DNA of 57,578 nt, taken from assembly GCF_000317245.1 (NCBI RefSeq), contig NZ_AJLJ01000164.1:1-57578 (forward strand). Reading direction: 5' to 3'. Shown in pieces: positions 47,728 to 57,391 of the stretch; the stretch's first letter is position 1; every line of letters begins with the position of its first letter. The DNA comes from Fischerella muscicola SAG 1427-1 = PCC 73103. GTDB lineage: Bacteria; Cyanobacteriota; Cyanobacteriia; Cyanobacteriales; Nostocaceae. Both the position numbers and the translations under genes were made by a program. Under the pieces are notes generated by a model. The model was not told the origin of the DNA. It saw nothing but the letters and a program-made list of their open reading frames with translations, and did no database searches.

Positions 47728-47868
47728 GCTACAACTTGACACTCTCACCATCAAAGCGCAAGCTTGGTGGGAGATTCCTGATTCAACGAGCGATGCTTTT
47801 AGTGCAAGCACTACGAGTCTTACTCTCTCTCCACAGGCTTAAATTCCCGTGTGTCTCACGGTACTGTA
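47728..47868 (-). pseudogene. Relic of the 3' end of an IS605-type tnpB with its right-end hairpin
   Basis: On the minus strand the frame reads VRHTGI, a stop, then ACGERVRLVVLALKASLVE, like the VGHT...ACGE tail of many cyanobacterial TnpB proteins. CTCCCACC/GGTGAGAG (47742-47773) forms the end hairpin, followed by GTGTCAAG, which parallels GAGTGTCAAAAG at the intact element near 28100. Only the last ~40 codons and the end remain. The rest of the gap to prk shows no further transposase sequence. Confidence 0.55.
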
Positions 47869-48795
47869 ATACTTTGTTTACTTACTCACCCAATTATGTC
47901 GCTTGGTTTTGACGACTACAGGTATTTCGGTAAACTATTGACATTTTACCATAGTCCCTGTTTGCAATTCACCCTACCGACACAGTGCGAGCTTGGCAGT
48001 CAGATGAATTCCGGAAGACTGGTTTGTTTTGACACTTCTACATTTAAAAGGTCATGTAACTGTTGGACTGAACTTGCCCTATGCTACCTAGATTACTGCA
48101 AAAGCTTCTTCTATTAAATCATTCACCACTTTCTAATGGTAACTGTGCTGTTTTTGAACTTTCCTGACTTTGAAAAACTAGGATTGCTAGCTTTTGTCGG
48201 CAACTAAAATTGCTGATGCATTAGGCATAGATATCCTAAAATGATTTTTCATCTTACCGACTTTTGCTTATTGTCTAATAAAAGTTTAGAAAAGGTAAAA
48301 AAGTACTTTAAAAATCAGTTTATACCCTATAGACTTGAATTAATAGAGTCATAAACTGCAATCCGATATTACCATAACGCTCTTAACAGCTAGCACTTTG
48401 CTGCTATATGGAATAAAAAATTCAAAATCCATGATTTTTGAACTTGTGACTTAAACTTCAGTAGCTGCACAGCTGGTGTTGAGGAAGTTTTTGTGATTGC
48501 TAAACATTCACAACCATGATTCTAAAAACGCAATTTCTTGCTGTTAGCAAGCCTTGTATAGAGTAACCCCTTCTGTTAGAATCCAATATATCACTAGGAT
48601 TAAATACTTACCAGCAACAACTTAGGCAACAAAAACGGGTAACAATTATTACTGTTAAGCTTACCCGTTGTATTCCTATTTGTACTGTTGAGTAGCAAGA
48701 ACGCAGGATAAACCAAAGGGGTAAGCTCCTGGCTTCATGTCTTGTAGGTGTGAAAAATTATTGATTGACTCATCTTTAGCATTTAGAGGAGATTT
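47869..48795. other. Rest of the 1.3-kb petH-prk divergent gap
   Basis: The two genes point away from each other. Apart from the tnpB relic at its petH side and the inverted repeat at 48634-48669, I see no gene or known RNA in this AT-rich stretch. Short frames near 47682-48117 have poor composition and overlap the relic. Confidence 0.5.
48634..48669. promoter_or_regulatory. Inverted repeat upstream of prk
   Basis: AACGGGTAA (48634-48642) and TTACCCGTT (48661-48669) form a 9-bp stem, with an inner AACA/TGTT pair. It lies 127-162 bp before the prk ATG. No plus-strand gene lies upstream, so it is not a terminator for another gene; an operator or leader structure is more likely. Confidence 0.5.
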
Positions 48796-49800
48796 ATGAG
48801 TAATAAACCAGAACGAGTGGTACTAATTGGAGTAGCCGGAGACTCTGGATGTGGTAAATCTACGTTTTTGCGTCGTCTGACGGATTTATTCGGTGAGGAG
48901 TTGATGACAGTTATCTGTTTGGATGACTATCATTGTTTGGATCGTAAGCAGCGTAAGGAAACAGGTATAACCGCACTTGACCCCAGAGCCAACAATTTTG
49001 ACCTGATGTACGAGCAAATTAAAGCGCTCAAAGATGGTCAATCAATCATGAAGCCGATTTATAACCACGAAACAGGTGCTATCGATCCACCCGAATTGAT
49101 AGAGCCGAATCATATCGTAGTGGTTGAGGGACTACATCCTTTATATGATGAACGTGTGCGATCGCTAATTGACTTCAGCGTCTATTTTGATATTAGTGAT
49201 GAAGTCAAAATTGCTTGGAAGATTCAGCGAGACATGGCTGAACGTGGTCATCGTTACGAAGATGTTTTGGCTCAAATCAATTCTCGCAAACCTGATTTTC
49301 AGAAGTACATTGAACCACAAAGAGAATTTGCTGATGTAGTTCTTCAGGTATTACCTACTAACCTCATCAAAGAGGATAAAGAGCGTAAAGTTTTGCGAGT
49401 ACGGATGCTACAACGTGAAGGCAAAGAAGGCTTTGAACCAGTTTATCTGTTCGATGAAGGTTCCACAATTCAGTGGACTCCCTGTGGACGCAAACTGACT
49501 TGTTCCTATCCTGGTATGCAATTGTACTACGGTTCAGATGTATACTACGGTCGCTACGTCTCTGTCTTAGAGGTAGATGGTCAGTTCGACAATCTCGAAG
49601 AAGTGATTTACATCGAAACCCACCTCAGCAAAACATCCACCAAGTATCAAGGTGAGATGACTCACTTGTTGCTCCAGCACCGCGAGTATCCTGGTTCCAA
49701 CAATGGTACAGGTTTGTTCCAAGTGCTAACAGGATTAAAAATGCGCGCCGCCTATGAGCGTTTAACAGCAAAGGAAGCCAAAATGGCAGTTCAAGTTTAA
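48796..49800 (+). CDS. prk: Phosphoribulokinase
   Basis: A protein of 334 residues. The P-loop is GVAGDSGCGKSTFLRR. Cys19 (in the P-loop) and Cys41 are the redox pair that forms a disulfide in the dark, and a second pair (PCGRKLTC) near the C-terminus contacts CP12/GAPDH in the regulatory complex. HPLYDERVRSLID and the catalytic Asp region (CLDDYH) fit. It makes ribulose-1,5-bisphosphate for Rubisco. GAGGAG lies 5 bases before the ATG. Confidence 0.98.
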   Translation: MSNKPERVVLIGVAGDSGCGKSTFLRRLTDLFGEELMTVICLDDYHCLDRKQRKETGITALDPRANNFDLMYEQIKALKDGQSIMKPIYNHETGAIDPPELIEPNHIVVVEGLHPLYDERVRSLIDFSVYFDISDEVKIAWKIQRDMAERGHRYEDVLAQINSRKPDFQKYIEPQREFADVVLQVLPTNLIKEDKERKVLRVRMLQREGKEGFEPVYLFDEGSTIQWTPCGRKLTCSYPGMQLYYGSDVYYGRYVSVLEVDGQFDNLEEVIYIETHLSKTSTKYQGEMTHLLLQHREYPGSNNGTGLFQVLTGLKMRAAYERLTAKEAKMAVQV

Positions 49801-49826
49801 AAAAACAGTATTTATGTCAAATATCT

Positions 49827-49848
49827 AAGAGACACTCTGGTGTCTCTT
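49827..49848 (+). terminator. Rho-independent terminator of prk
   Basis: AAGAGACAC (49827-49835) pairs with GTGTCTCTT (49840-49848) around a TCTG loop, and an uninterrupted T-run follows. It starts 27 bases after the prk stop codon. Confidence 0.92.
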
Positions 49849-49884
49849 TTTTTATAACTAAAAATATTGTTATGATTGCAGATT

Positions 49885-49924
49885 GAGTAGCTAGATTAAA
49901 TGTTGTCATTTAATCGGCTAACTC
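49885..49924 (+). promoter_or_regulatory. Structured 5' leader hairpin before metK
   Basis: GATTAAATG (49894-49902) pairs with CATTTAATC (49907-49915) around TTGT, and an outer stem of GAGT/ACTC and AGC/GCT pairs extends it with one bulged base. It ends 9 bases before the AGGAGGA ribosome site of metK. It lies after the prk terminator, so it belongs to the metK promoter or leader. I do not recognise it as a known SAM riboswitch. Confidence 0.6.
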
Positions 49925-49947
49925 ACATTGTTTAGGAGGAATTAAAT

Positions 49948-51210
49948 TTGTCTAAACGCTATCTATTTACCTCCGAGTCAGTGACCGAAGGTCATCCAGA
50001 TAAAATCTGCGATCAGATTTCTGATGCAATTTTAGATACTTTGCTCACACAAGACCCGACTAGTCGTGTTGCTGCGGAAGTCGTTGTTAACACTGGTTTG
50101 GTATTGATAACTGGTGAAATCACTAGTAAAGCAAGTGTTAATTACGTCAATATTGCTCGCAAGAAAATAGCGGAAATTGGCTACACCGATGCTGTGAATG
50201 GCTTCTGCTCTGACAGCTGCTCGGTGCTGGTAGCTTTGGATGAACAATCGCCCGATATTGCTCAGGGCGTAAATATTGCCCATGAAGCTCGTCAAGATAG
50301 TGAGGAACAATTCGATAAAGTTGGTGCTGGCGACCAAGGTATTATGTTCGGTTTCGCTTGTAACGAGACACCAGAATTGATGCCTTTGCCAATTAGCCTT
50401 TCTCATCGTATTGCCCGCCGATTAGCAGCAGTCCGCAAAACAGGTCAATTATCCTACTTGCGTCCTGATGGTAAAACTCAGGTAACTGTTGCCTACCAAG
50501 ATGGACGTCCTGTAGGTATTGATACTATTTTGATTTCCACACAGCACACGCCTACCATTGGTAATATCACCAATGAGGCAGAAGTGCAAGCCAAAATCAA
50601 AAAAGACCTGTGGTCAGCAGTGGTTGAACCTGTGTTTGGCGACTTAGAAGTCAAGCCAGATGAAAATACCCGTTTTTTAGTTAACCCCACTGGTAAATTT
50701 GTCATTGGTGGACCACAAGGAGACTCTGGTCTAACTGGACGTAAAATCATTGTCGATACCTACGGTGGTTACTCCCGACATGGTGGTGGAGCTTTTTCTG
50801 GTAAAGACCCCACTAAAGTAGACCGTAGTGCTGCCTATGCTTGTCGCTATGCGGCAAAAAATATTATAGCCGCCGGTTTGGCAGAAAAGTGTGAAGTCCA
50901 GCTTAGTTATGCCATTGGTGTAGCACGACCAGTGAGTATTATGGTGGATACCTTTGGCACTGGTAAAGTTGATGATGAAACTTTGCTACAACTAATTACA
51001 GATCATTTTGAACTGCGTCCAGCTGGAATTATCCATTCCTTTAACTTACGCAACCTGCCAAGTGAACGAGGCGGACGTTTTTATCAGGACGTCGCGGCTT
51101 ACGGTCACTTCGGTCGGACAGATTTAGATCTGCCTTGGGAGCGTACTGATAGAGCAGAATTGTTGAAACAAGCAATCAATAAACAACCTTCAACTGCTGC
51201 GATCGCTTAA
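49948..51210 (+). CDS. metK: S-adenosylmethionine synthetase
   Basis: A protein of 420 residues. MetK blocks are clear: [20 protein letters not shown] at the N-terminus, [10 protein letters not shown] near 127, [20 protein letters not shown], and [19 protein letters not shown]. It makes SAM from methionine and ATP. The start is TTG, fixed by a strong AGGAGGA site 7 bases upstream and by the [10 protein letters not shown] start of homologues. Confidence 0.98.
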   Translation: MSKRYLFTSESVTEGHPDKICDQISDAILDTLLTQDPTSRVAAEVVVNTGLVLITGEITSKASVNYVNIARKKIAEIGYTDAVNGFCSDSCSVLVALDEQSPDIAQGVNIAHEARQDSEEQFDKVGAGDQGIMFGFACNETPELMPLPISLSHRIARRLAAVRKTGQLSYLRPDGKTQVTVAYQDGRPVGIDTILISTQHTPTIGNITNEAEVQAKIKKDLWSAVVEPVFGDLEVKPDENTRFLVNPTGKFVIGGPQGDSGLTGRKIIVDTYGGYSRHGGGAFSGKDPTKVDRSAAYACRYAAKNIIAAGLAEKCEVQLSYAIGVARPVSIMVDTFGTGKVDDETLLQLITDHFELRPAGIIHSFNLRNLPSERGGRFYQDVAAYGHFGRTDLDLPWERTDRAELLKQAINKQPSTAAIA

Positions 51211-51228
51211 TTTAAGTTAAACCCAGAG

Positions 51229-51261
51229 TTAGGAGCCATAGTTTTTACTTTTGGCTCCTAA
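51229..51261 (+). terminator. Terminator of metK
   Basis: TTAGGAGCCA (51229-51238) pairs with TGGCTCCTAA (51252-51261), followed by TTCTTTGTTTTC. It starts 19 bases after the metK stop codon. Confidence 0.85.
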
Positions 51262-51618
51262 TTCTTTGTTTTCAAGAAAAAAGTGGTCTGGGGCTGGGGA
51301 TATGGGAGAAAAGGAGGACAAGGAGGACAAAGAAGAATTTCTCACTCATCTTCTCCCATTCCCTGATTACTTAATCCTATATTTGTATAAAATTCATAAA
51401 TATAAAAACTGCTTAAATACCATGAGAGTCAGACTAACTATAATAGTGAGCGAATATTCGTTCTTGTTATAAAGGAAGATAAGATTAGGTGAGAGTCACT
51501 GATGTAAGTGATTTCATTTCCTAGACTAATTTGGTAATTTTGGCGGATGGATAAGAAGATTTGAGGGATATAAACTCATAAGCCAACCGCTGTTGACAAT
51601 AGTTCACAAATAACAAAA
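51262..51618. other. Gap between metK and the sensor kinase
   Basis: It has GGAGGACAAGGAGGACAAAG repeats near 51312-51331 and a 10-bp perfect palindrome CGAATATTCG (51451-51460). The frame 51251-51472 across these repeats is not protein-like. The kinase promoter is probably in the last 150 bp; I cannot place it. Confidence 0.5.
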
Positions 51619-53292
51619 GTGTCAGCCAACGACCCCTCAACCGACGAACTGCCAACTATCGAATTTCCCTCGCGAGGGAAACTCAAAGCTAGTTCTTGGC
51701 GCATCCATCAAAAAATAGGCTATGGCTACTTTCTGGCAATTGGGATTGGGTTTTTTGGTTCACTTGCTGGATTGTTTTTTGCGAACTTTTATCGAGGACA
51801 ACAAATCAAGGAATTAGATCACGCCCACTACCAGACGCAAATGCTGGTCAATTATAAAGATGCGATCGCAGATGCACAAATCCAGAGTACGAATTTGCCT
51901 GCTGTTGTGGCAGATCCCGAAAGGCTAGCCTACAGAAGAGATAAATTTCTGGAAAATATTGAAAAAACCAAAAAAATAGAAAATCAAATTATGGCTTTTC
52001 TGGAAAGCAAGCCTAGAAATTTAGCAACCAGTGAAGCTTCTTTACAGACTTTATTACAAAATTACGCAACTAATTTAGACTCCTACGTTCGAGATATTGA
52101 GTCTATCTTAGAACCAATTAATAACCAGCAAATATCACAACAACAAGCATCCACAATTCAAAACCAACTACTAGCTGTGATGCGCGGTGAAACAGCTTCG
52201 CGCCTAGATCAACTATACAAATATTTGAATGATCTCCTGCAAAGTGCTGAACAAGTAGAGGAGAGGATGAAAAATGACGTCAGCCAGTCTAAAGGAATTG
52301 AAAGATCTATAGTCATAGCTAGTATGCTCTTGTCAGTTGGAGTGGCTGCTGTTGTGGCTTGGCGGACTTCGCGAGCGATCGCCGAACCAGTCATCACCGT
52401 CACTCAAGTCGCGGAACAAGTCGCACGGAAATCGAATTTTGACTTGCGAGCGCCTATTACCACTGAAGATGAAATAGGTTTACTAGCAAAATCACTGAAT
52501 AGACTCATAGAACAAGTATCAAAACATACTAAAGAACTGGAACATGCGAAAGAATTGGCAGAAGGAGCTAACAAAGCCAAAAGTCAATTTTTGGCCAATA
52601 TTAGTCACGAATTGCGTACACCATTGAACGCCATTATTGGTTTAAGTCAACTGCTCCAGGATGATGCTGCTGATACTAGCTTAGGAGGAGAGTTTATCAG
52701 TGATTTGGAATCAATTAATTCTGCTGGTAGGCACCTTTTGTTATTAATCAACGACATCCTTGACTTGTCAAAAATTGAAGCAGGAAAAATGACTTTTTAC
52801 CCAGAGACATTTGACCTGATGACATTAATTAATAGTGTCGTTTTGACAGTAAAACCGCTAGTAGAAAAAAATGGTAATGTCCTAGAAGTCGATTATGAGC
52901 AAGAATTGGGCATCATGCACACTGATCAGACTAAGCTCAGGCAGGTACTTTACAACTTGCTCAGTAATGCTGCTAAATTTACTACCAACGGCAAAGTGGT
53001 ATTAAATGTCAAAAGAGAAAAAGTTTATAAATCTCACGAAGAACCCATCGAAATCATAATTTTTACTGTAACTGACACAGGCATTGGTATGTCTTTACAG
53101 CAACAACAGCAGTTATTTCAACCCTTTACACAAGGGGACGCCTCAACTACGAAAAAATATGGTGGGACTGGACTGGGGTTAGCGATTAGCCGTCACTTTT
53201 GTTTGATGATGGGTGGTGAAATTTTTGTCAAGAGTGAACAGGGAATAGGGTCGATTTTCACTGTACGCTTACCAATGGTTGCTAATGGATAG
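51619..53292 (+). CDS. Membrane-bound hybrid-less sensor histidine kinase (HAMP-HisKA-HATPase)
   Basis: A protein of 557 residues. Two membrane helices (about 35-55 and 229-248) flank a helical extracytoplasmic sensor region (56-228). A HAMP domain (~249-301) and a short coiled coil lead to HisKA with the phospho-accepting His330 (SHELRTPLN). The ATPase domain has the N-box [16 protein letters not shown] and [10 protein letters not shown]. There is no receiver domain. The start is GTG. No response regulator is adjacent. It precedes the ammonium transporter by 374 bp; the signal is unknown. Confidence 0.93.
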   Translation: MSANDPSTDELPTIEFPSRGKLKASSWRIHQKIGYGYFLAIGIGFFGSLAGLFFANFYRGQQIKELDHAHYQTQMLVNYKDAIADAQIQSTNLPAVVADPERLAYRRDKFLENIEKTKKIENQIMAFLESKPRNLATSEASLQTLLQNYATNLDSYVRDIESILEPINNQQISQQQASTIQNQLLAVMRGETASRLDQLYKYLNDLLQSAEQVEERMKNDVSQSKGIERSIVIASMLLSVGVAAVVAWRTSRAIAEPVITVTQVAEQVARKSNFDLRAPITTEDEIGLLAKSLNRLIEQVSKHTKELEHAKELAEGANKAKSQFLANISHELRTPLNAIIGLSQLLQDDAADTSLGGEFISDLESINSAGRHLLLLINDILDLSKIEAGKMTFYPETFDLMTLINSVVLTVKPLVEKNGNVLEVDYEQELGIMHTDQTKLRQVLYNLLSNAAKFTTNGKVVLNVKREKVYKSHEEPIEIIIFTVTDTGIGMSLQQQQQLFQPFTQGDASTTKKYGGTGLGLAISRHFCLMMGGEIFVKSEQGIGSIFTVRLPMVANG

Positions 53293-53599
53293 ACACTTGG
53301 CAAGTGCGATCACTACCTAAAATTTATTCAAAACATTACTCTAAAACTTCTAGTATTACTTAAGAGTCAGGCTATTATAAAGCTCTTGTGTGTGAAATCC
53401 GCATAAGTTTAGATTTATAGCAAAATCTCTTTTATATCTTCGGTAATCTCTCTTTTTCTTGTATTTAGGTGATCAAAAAACTGATGCAAAATCTGCATAA
53501 GATAATAAAAATTCAAGTTTTGCCCACTGCTAAAAGAAGTATATTTTGAGGAATGTCTCAAAACGGACTAAATTTAAGTAACTTTTAATACAGAAAAAG

Positions 53600-53613
53600 G
53601 TATCAAAAATTAC
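53600..53613. promoter_or_regulatory. NtcA box (GTA-N8-TAC) upstream of amt
   Basis: GTATCAAAAATTAC fits the NtcA consensus exactly. TAATGT (53629-53634) or TAAAGAT (53634-53640) downstream could act as the -10 element. The box ends 54 bp before the amt GTG. NtcA activates nitrogen genes when combined nitrogen is scarce, which fits an ammonium transporter. The other 374 bp of the kinase-amt gap show no gene. Confidence 0.75.
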
Positions 53614-53666
53614 TCAAATAAATGCACGTAATGTAAAGATTTTGGCGGAAAGGGACAGTAAAACAA

Positions 53667-55073
53667 GTGCTGAAGAAAATTTTGATAATTGGGGCGATCG
53701 CCCTAATGCTTCTGGCAGGCCCGCTTATAGGTAATGCTGTTGCTGCACCCGTTGATGTTAACGCAGCAATTTCTAATGCTCAAACTGCTGCTGACACAGC
53801 ATTTATGCTGATTTGTGCAGCTTTAGTATTACTAATGACTCCTGGACTTGCCTTTTTTTATAGTGGATTCGTACGTTCTCGCAACGTTCTCAATACGTTG
53901 ATGATGAGCTTCGTACTGATGGCTATTGTAGGAGTAACTTGGGTTCTGTGGGGCTATAGCCTTGCCTTTGCGCCCGGAAATCCCTTTATCGGTGGGTTAC
54001 AGTGGCTGGGTTTAAATGGTGTTGGTACAGAAGTAACTGATTATCTCAAGGGGTCAAATCCTGCCGATGTCGTTTCTTATGCACCAACAATTCCCCATCT
54101 GGCATTCATGATTTACCAAGCCATGTTTGCTATTATCACCCCAGCTTTAATTTCTGGTGCGATCGCCGAACGGATGAGTTTCACTGCTTATAGTTTATTT
54201 GTACTACTTTGGTCTACTTTTATATACTCTCCTCTAGCCCATATGGTCTGGGGGAAAGGCGGATTCATCGGTTTAGCAGGGGGCTTAGGCGCTCTTGACT
54301 TCGCTGGTGGTACAGTCGTTCATATCAGTTCTGGGGTTTCTGCTCTAGTTGCAGCGATTGTCCTTGGTCCCCGCAAAACCTATCCTGATCGTCTTAGCCC
54401 TCCTCACAATGTTCCTTTCATTTTGTTAGGGGCTGGCTTGTTGTGGTTTGGCTGGTTTGGGTTCAATGCTGGTAGCGCCCTTGCTTCAGGTAGTTTAGCA
54501 ACAGTGGCCTTTGTTAACACTAATACAGCAGCAGCAGCAGCCGCATTAACTTGGTTAATTTTAGAAAAAGTTTTGCGTGGTAAACCAACCGCAGTCGGTG
54601 CAGCCACAGGTGCTGTCGCTGGGTTAGTGGGTATTACTCCCGCCGCAGGCTTTGTTACACCACTAGCAGCCATTTTAATTGGCAGTATCACCGCTTTTGT
54701 TTGCTTCTACGCCGTTAGCTTTAAACATAAAGTACAAATTGATGACGCCCTTGATACTTACCCTGTACATGGGGTGGGTGGAACGGTAGGTGCAATTTTG
54801 ACAGCAGTCTTTGCGACCACCACAGTTAACTCCGCAGGGAAAAACGGCTTACTCTACGGTAATCCAGGCGAATTATTAGTCGAGCTAGCAGCAATTGCGA
54901 TCGCTTACGTTTTTGCTGGGGTAGGAACCTTCGTCATTCTCAAGCTCATTGATGCTACTGTTGGTCTACGTGTGAAGGAAGTAGCAGAAATGCAAGGTGT
55001 AGATATCAATGAACACGGAGAAGAAGGTTATAATGAGGAGTTTGGCGATCGCATTTCTGTGAGCAATAAGTAG
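53667..55073 (+). CDS. amt: Ammonium transporter (Amt family)
   Basis: A protein of 468 residues. An N-terminal signal-like helix (about 1-27, ending AVAA) is followed by 11 membrane segments. Amt signatures are visible: DTAFMLICAALVLLMTPGLAFF, ISSGVSALVAAIVLGPR, FNAGSALAS, and the pore His pair in DTYPVHGVGGTVG and FAGGTVVHIS. The C-terminal tail (residues ~425-468) is cytoplasmic and could bind PII/GlnK. It takes up ammonium. The start is GTG with an AAGGGA site upstream. Confidence 0.97.
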   Translation: MLKKILIIGAIALMLLAGPLIGNAVAAPVDVNAAISNAQTAADTAFMLICAALVLLMTPGLAFFYSGFVRSRNVLNTLMMSFVLMAIVGVTWVLWGYSLAFAPGNPFIGGLQWLGLNGVGTEVTDYLKGSNPADVVSYAPTIPHLAFMIYQAMFAIITPALISGAIAERMSFTAYSLFVLLWSTFIYSPLAHMVWGKGGFIGLAGGLGALDFAGGTVVHISSGVSALVAAIVLGPRKTYPDRLSPPHNVPFILLGAGLLWFGWFGFNAGSALASGSLATVAFVNTNTAAAAAALTWLILEKVLRGKPTAVGAATGAVAGLVGITPAAGFVTPLAAILIGSITAFVCFYAVSFKHKVQIDDALDTYPVHGVGGTVGAILTAVFATTTVNSAGKNGLLYGNPGELLVELAAIAIAYVFAGVGTFVILKLIDATVGLRVKEVAEMQGVDINEHGEEGYNEEFGDRISVSNK

Positions 55074-55134
55074 CCATCATGGAGTGCGTACATATAAAAT
55101 CTGGTACTAAAGATTTGGTATATTCTCCAGAATC

Positions 55135-55965
55135 GTGTCCACTTCTGCAAAAACTTCTCCTGCCTGGGCAATTTTATCGCTGATCACTAACGGTATACTC
55201 TTGCTAGCGGTCATCCTGCTAATTTGGCGACAGCAGGGTGTTACCGCTTTTTTAGCGAATATATTGCCAAATCATGTCAATGCAAATGCTTCATCCCAAC
55301 TCACACCAAAATTGGGTAATCGTCATAAACTCAATTATCAACAATGGGTAGATATTCTCAAGCAAGAAGCCAAAGTCGTTGCTGAAAAACGTCCAACTCA
55401 TCTGACGATACTAGCTGGAGATTCTTTAAGTCTGTGGTTTCCTCCTGAACTATTACCGGGAAAGAGGAATTGGCTAAACCAGGGTATTTCTGGAGAAAAC
55501 AGCACTGGATTATTAAAAAGATTAGAACTATTTGACCGCACCCAACCAGAAACAATTTTTGTAATGATTGGTATTAATGACTTAATCCAGAGCTATGACG
55601 ATGAGATAATTTTAAATAATCATCGGCAAATCGTGCGTTACCTGCGTAAGGTGCATCCTCAAACACAAATAGTTATTCAGTCAATTCTGCCACACGCAGG
55701 AGAAGAAGCAACTTGGGAAGGGCGAGAAAAATTGCTAAATATTCCAAATAGTCGCATTCTGAAGTTGAATCAACAATTAAAAACTATGGCGACAAAAGAA
55801 GGCGTCAAATATTTAAATTTGCATATCTTATTTGTCAACAACCAGGGTAATCTACGTCCCGAATTCAGTACCGACGGCTTACACCTTAATTCTCAAGGTT
55901 ATTTAGTCTGGAGTTCTGCTTTACAGTTGTATAGTCAGATTGAACTAGAAGATTGGCACTACTAG
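55135..55965 (+). CDS. SGNH/GDSL-family hydrolase, membrane-anchored
   Basis: A protein of 276 residues. One N-terminal membrane helix (about 12-32) puts the catalytic domain outside the cytoplasmic membrane. The four SGNH blocks are present: LAGDSLS (Ser), NQGISGENS (Gly), MIGINDL (Asn) and DGLHLNSQGY (Asp and His). It may deacetylate or deacylate a sugar or lipid; the substrate is unknown. The start is GTG with no clear ribosome site. It lies 61 bp after amt on the same strand and may share its transcript. Confidence 0.9.
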   Translation: MSTSAKTSPAWAILSLITNGILLLAVILLIWRQQGVTAFLANILPNHVNANASSQLTPKLGNRHKLNYQQWVDILKQEAKVVAEKRPTHLTILAGDSLSLWFPPELLPGKRNWLNQGISGENSTGLLKRLELFDRTQPETIFVMIGINDLIQSYDDEIILNNHRQIVRYLRKVHPQTQIVIQSILPHAGEEATWEGREKLLNIPNSRILKLNQQLKTMATKEGVKYLNLHILFVNNQGNLRPEFSTDGLHLNSQGYLVWSSALQLYSQIELEDWHY

Positions 55966-56061
55966 AAGAAGATGGAGAACTTCCCAATCTCCTGATCTCG
56001 CCACCTCATTAGTGCCTTAACGCGAGAAAATGTGAAAAAGTGATTTTTGTTGAAAAAACCA

Positions 56062-57270
56062 ATGGATACTAAAGCTTTCAAACGTTCACTTCAACATTCT
56101 GATAATTACCATCGTAAAGGGTTTGGTCATCAAGAAGAAGTTGCCACTCAGTTACAGTCAGAATATCAAAGCCCACTGATTCAGCAAATACGTGATAATA
56201 ATTATACTATTAACCGAGAAAATGTCACAATCCGACTAGCCCAAGCTTTTGGCTTTTGTTGGGGTGTAGAACGTGCTGTAGCAATGGCTTATGAAACTCG
56301 TAAACACTTCCCTACAGAACACATTTGGATTACGAATGAAATTATTCACAATCCTTCAGTTAACCAACGAATGCGGGAAATGGAAGTAGAATTCATCCCA
56401 GTCATCGCAGGTAAAAAAGATTTCTCGGTTGTGCAAACTGGTGATGTTGTCATACTACCTGCTTTTGGTGCCAGTGTTCAAGAAATGCAGATACTTAACG
56501 ATAAAGGCTGCAAAATTGTTGATACTACTTGTCCTTGGGTATCAAAGGTTTGGAATACTGTTGAAAAACATAAAAAGCGTGAATATACTTCAATTATTCA
56601 TGGTAAATATAAGCATGAAGAAACAGTTGCAACTAGTTCTTTTGCAGGGAAATATCTGATTGTTTTAAATTTAAAAGAAGCAGAATACGTAGCTAACTAC
56701 ATTTTACATAGTGGCAATCGAGAAGAATTTATCACTAAATTCAGTAAAGCTTGTTCAGCAGGATTTGACCCCGATAAAGATTTAGAAATGATTGGTATTG
56801 CCAACCAGACTACAATGCTCAAAAGTGAAACTGAACAATTGGGTAAGCTGTTTGAGCATACCATGATGCAAAAGTACGGCCCAGCTAATTTAAATGACCA
56901 TTTCCAAAGCTTTAATACCATCTGTGATGCTACTCAAGAGCGACAAGATGCTATGTTGGAATTGGTAAAACAAAAACTAGATTTAATGATTGTAATTGGT
57001 GGGTTTAATTCATCAAACACTACCCAATTGCAACAAATTTCTTTTGAGCGTGGAATCGCTTCTTACCATATTGATAGTGTTGATAGAATTTTATCTGGCG
57101 ACCGCATTGAACATAGATTATTAAATGGTAATTTGGAAATCACAGAAAACTGGTTGCCACAAGGAAAAATCGTGATTGGTGTCACTTCTGGTGCTTCTAC
57201 ACCTGATAAAGTAGTCGAAGATGTCATCGAAAAGATATTTGAATTAAAAGCAACAGTAGCGATCGCCTGA
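56062..57270 (+). CDS. ispH: 4-hydroxy-3-methylbut-2-enyl diphosphate reductase
   Basis: A protein of 402 residues from ATG; an in-frame TTG lies 15 bases earlier. The three cysteines of the [4Fe-4S] cluster are visible: [11 protein letters not shown] (near residue 70), [11 protein letters not shown] (near 160) and [12 protein letters not shown] (near 290). This is the long cyanobacterial/plant form, with an N-terminal extension of ~55 residues compared with E. coli. It makes IPP and DMAPP in the last step of the MEP pathway, using electrons from ferredoxin. Confidence 0.97.
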   Translation: MDTKAFKRSLQHSDNYHRKGFGHQEEVATQLQSEYQSPLIQQIRDNNYTINRENVTIRLAQAFGFCWGVERAVAMAYETRKHFPTEHIWITNEIIHNPSVNQRMREMEVEFIPVIAGKKDFSVVQTGDVVILPAFGASVQEMQILNDKGCKIVDTTCPWVSKVWNTVEKHKKREYTSIIHGKYKHEETVATSSFAGKYLIVLNLKEAEYVANYILHSGNREEFITKFSKACSAGFDPDKDLEMIGIANQTTMLKSETEQLGKLFEHTMMQKYGPANLNDHFQSFNTICDATQERQDAMLELVKQKLDLMIVIGGFNSSNTTQLQQISFERGIASYHIDSVDRILSGDRIEHRLLNGNLEITENWLPQGKIVIGVTSGASTPDKVVEDVIEKIFELKATVAIA

Positions 57271-57319
57271 TTTTGTTGTGAGGTGACTTAGGATTCCTAA
57301 ATCATTCGTTAAAAAGCCA

Positions 57320-57351
57320 GACCCCCGACTTCGCAAGATTTGTCGGGGGTC
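57320..57351 (+). terminator. Hairpin terminator after ispH
   Basis: GACCCCCGAC (57320-57329) pairs with GTCGGGGGTC (57342-57351) around a 12-base loop, followed by ATCATTTTGGTTTTG. It starts 50 bases after the ispH stop codon. Confidence 0.82.
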
Positions 57352-57365
57352 ATCATTTTGGTTTT

Positions 57366-57391
57366 GTAGAGACGTTGCACTGCAACATCTC
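57366..57391. repeat. Palindromic repeat GAGACGTTGCA/TGCAACATCTC
   Basis: A near-perfect inverted repeat (one mismatch) around a C, related to 5372-5390 in the hyp cluster. The last ~190 bases of the window show no further feature. Confidence 0.65.

Noticed and set aside
47682..48117. Two overlapping short frames between petH and prk
   Set aside because: They lie antisense to the tnpB relic, and their composition does not look like a protein.
49861..49947. Known SAM riboswitch before metK
   Set aside because: The leader is too short and lacks the multi-stem pattern of the SAM-I to SAM-IV types I know; I list it only as an unassigned hairpin.
51251..51472. 73-codon frame after metK
   Set aside because: It begins in the metK terminator, reads through GGAGGACAAGG repeats, and has no ribosome site or protein-like domain.
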